Source of the DNA: an uncultured Muribaculaceae bacterium
GTDB taxonomy: Bacteria; Bacteroidota; Bacteroidia; Bacteroidales; Muribaculaceae
Reading direction: 5' to 3'
Assembly (NCBI GenBank): GCA_934590135.1
Contig: CAKTOT010000015.1
Span: forward strand, 1-33,009
Length of the DNA stretch: 33,009 nucleotides
The position numbers and the translations under genes are program-made. Shown here one piece after another: positions 32,584-33,009 of the stretch. How positions within the stretch are numbered: the first letter of the stretch is position 1; every line of letters starts with the position of its first letter. The notes beneath the pieces were generated by a model, which was not told the origin of the DNA, did no database searches, and saw only the letters and a program-made list of their open reading frames with translations.

Positions 32584-33009
32584 TGAAAGAGAGTAAAACC
32601 AATCGTTCGACCCATATATCCACCCTGGCCTCCCAAACGACCTCGGTGGTAAGCATAGCCTTGGTATTGCTGATTTTGGGCGTAATGGCATGCTTGGTTG
32701 TGGGCGCGCGCAACGCCACCGAAGCCGTACGTTCGTCCTTGGCCATAACGGTGAATGTACGCTCCGGAGCCACAGACTACGACGTCAAGACCTTACGTGC
32801 CGCACTGACCAAAGCCCCATACAGCGCCGAAGCCCGATACGTCAGCGCCGCCGAAGTCCTGGCACAAGAGAGCAAGTACATCGGCGACAGCACCCTGAGC
32901 CTGTTGGACGAAAACCCGTATAACGCCGAGATACAAGTGCGCCTGCGCCCCGAATATCTCAGCGCCGATTCGATAGCCAAGATTACGGCATCGCTTACCA
33001 AAACATACC
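32583..33009 (+). CDS. ftsX: Cell division protein FtsX, 5' part only
   Basis: The frame opens with ATGATG at 32580-32585 and stays open to the end of the window, giving about 142 residues. The second ATG (32583) is chosen here, but 32580 is also possible. A hydrophilic start (MKESKTNRSTHISTL) is followed by one membrane helix (about 22-42, VVSIALVLLILGVMACLVVG). A large periplasmic domain then begins, with SSLAITVNVRSGATDYDVKT and the YVSAAEVLAQES block. This is the pattern of Bacteroidota FtsX, the permease of the FtsEX complex that activates septal peptidoglycan hydrolases. The rest of the gene lies beyond the window. Confidence 0.85.
   Translation, partial: MKESKTNRSTHISTLASQTTSVVSIALVLLILGVMACLVVGARNATEAVRSSLAITVNVRSGATDYDVKTLRAALTKAPYSAEARYVSAAEVLAQESKYIGDSTLSLLDENPYNAEIQVRLRPEYLSADSIAKITASLTKTY

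Noticed and set aside
1..33009. tRNA genes, CRISPR arrays, IS elements, prophage genes
   Set aside because: I looked for tRNA T-loop patterns, regularly spaced direct repeats, transposase motifs and phage structural genes and found none I could support.

Overview
The window is a chromosomal segment of a Bacteroidota bacterium, most likely order Bacteroidales and possibly Muribaculaceae. The evidence is a SusC/SusD outer-membrane pair, the neighbour order acyltransferase - sigma-54 activator - lptE - TPR protein - secG, a glycogen operon of the GH133/GT/GH57 type, and repeated Bacteroidota promoters (TTG or TTTG, about 20 bases, then TAnnTTTG). The family assignment is an inference from gene content. 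The DNA is gene-dense; most genes lie on the minus strand, and I see no tRNA, rRNA, CRISPR array, intact IS element or prophage.

Layout: (1) 1-534 is the 3' end of an unrecognised plus-strand gene. A frameshifted Fic/AAA_4-type C-terminal remnant follows, then an AT-rich island with two perfect tandem hairpins (561-1217). (2) 1218-6067, minus strand: dnaE, trxA and slyD. (3) 6390-7574, plus strand: a DUF59/SufT-like Fe-S protein and an LpxH-like phosphatase. (4) 7575-8141 is the least ordinary intergenic region. It holds a complete transcription unit for a short non-coding RNA of about 89 nt, a cluster of further hairpins, and on the opposite strand a 26-codon gene for a tiny membrane peptide. 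(5) 8142-13518, minus strand: debranching enzyme, glycosyltransferase, GH57 protein and an exported nitroreductase. (6) 13861-20314, minus strand: an envelope block with the acyltransferase, sigma-54 activator, LptE, TPR protein, SecG, U32 protein, DivIC-like protein and a four-helix membrane protein. (7) 20496-21383: a HAD phosphatase with its own promoter inside the preceding terminator. (8) 21576-28626: susC, susD and a large third lipoprotein with a strongly basic tail. (9) 29172-32186: an acetyl-CoA hydrolase/CoA-transferase divergent from miaB across a palindromic promoter region. (10) 32338-33009: a promoter, a small coupled ORF and the start of ftsX.

Most genes are core functions: replication, protein folding, lipid A and LPS transport, secretion, cell division, tRNA modification, glycogen and acetate metabolism. 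The best candidates for something undescribed are the small RNA with its convergent 26-aa membrane peptide (7696-8068), the palindromic promoter between the CoA-transferase and miaB (30760-30801), a GH57 protein with an altered motif, and the small ORF coupled to ftsX. No search was run; homology calls rest on recognising motifs, lengths and neighbours.
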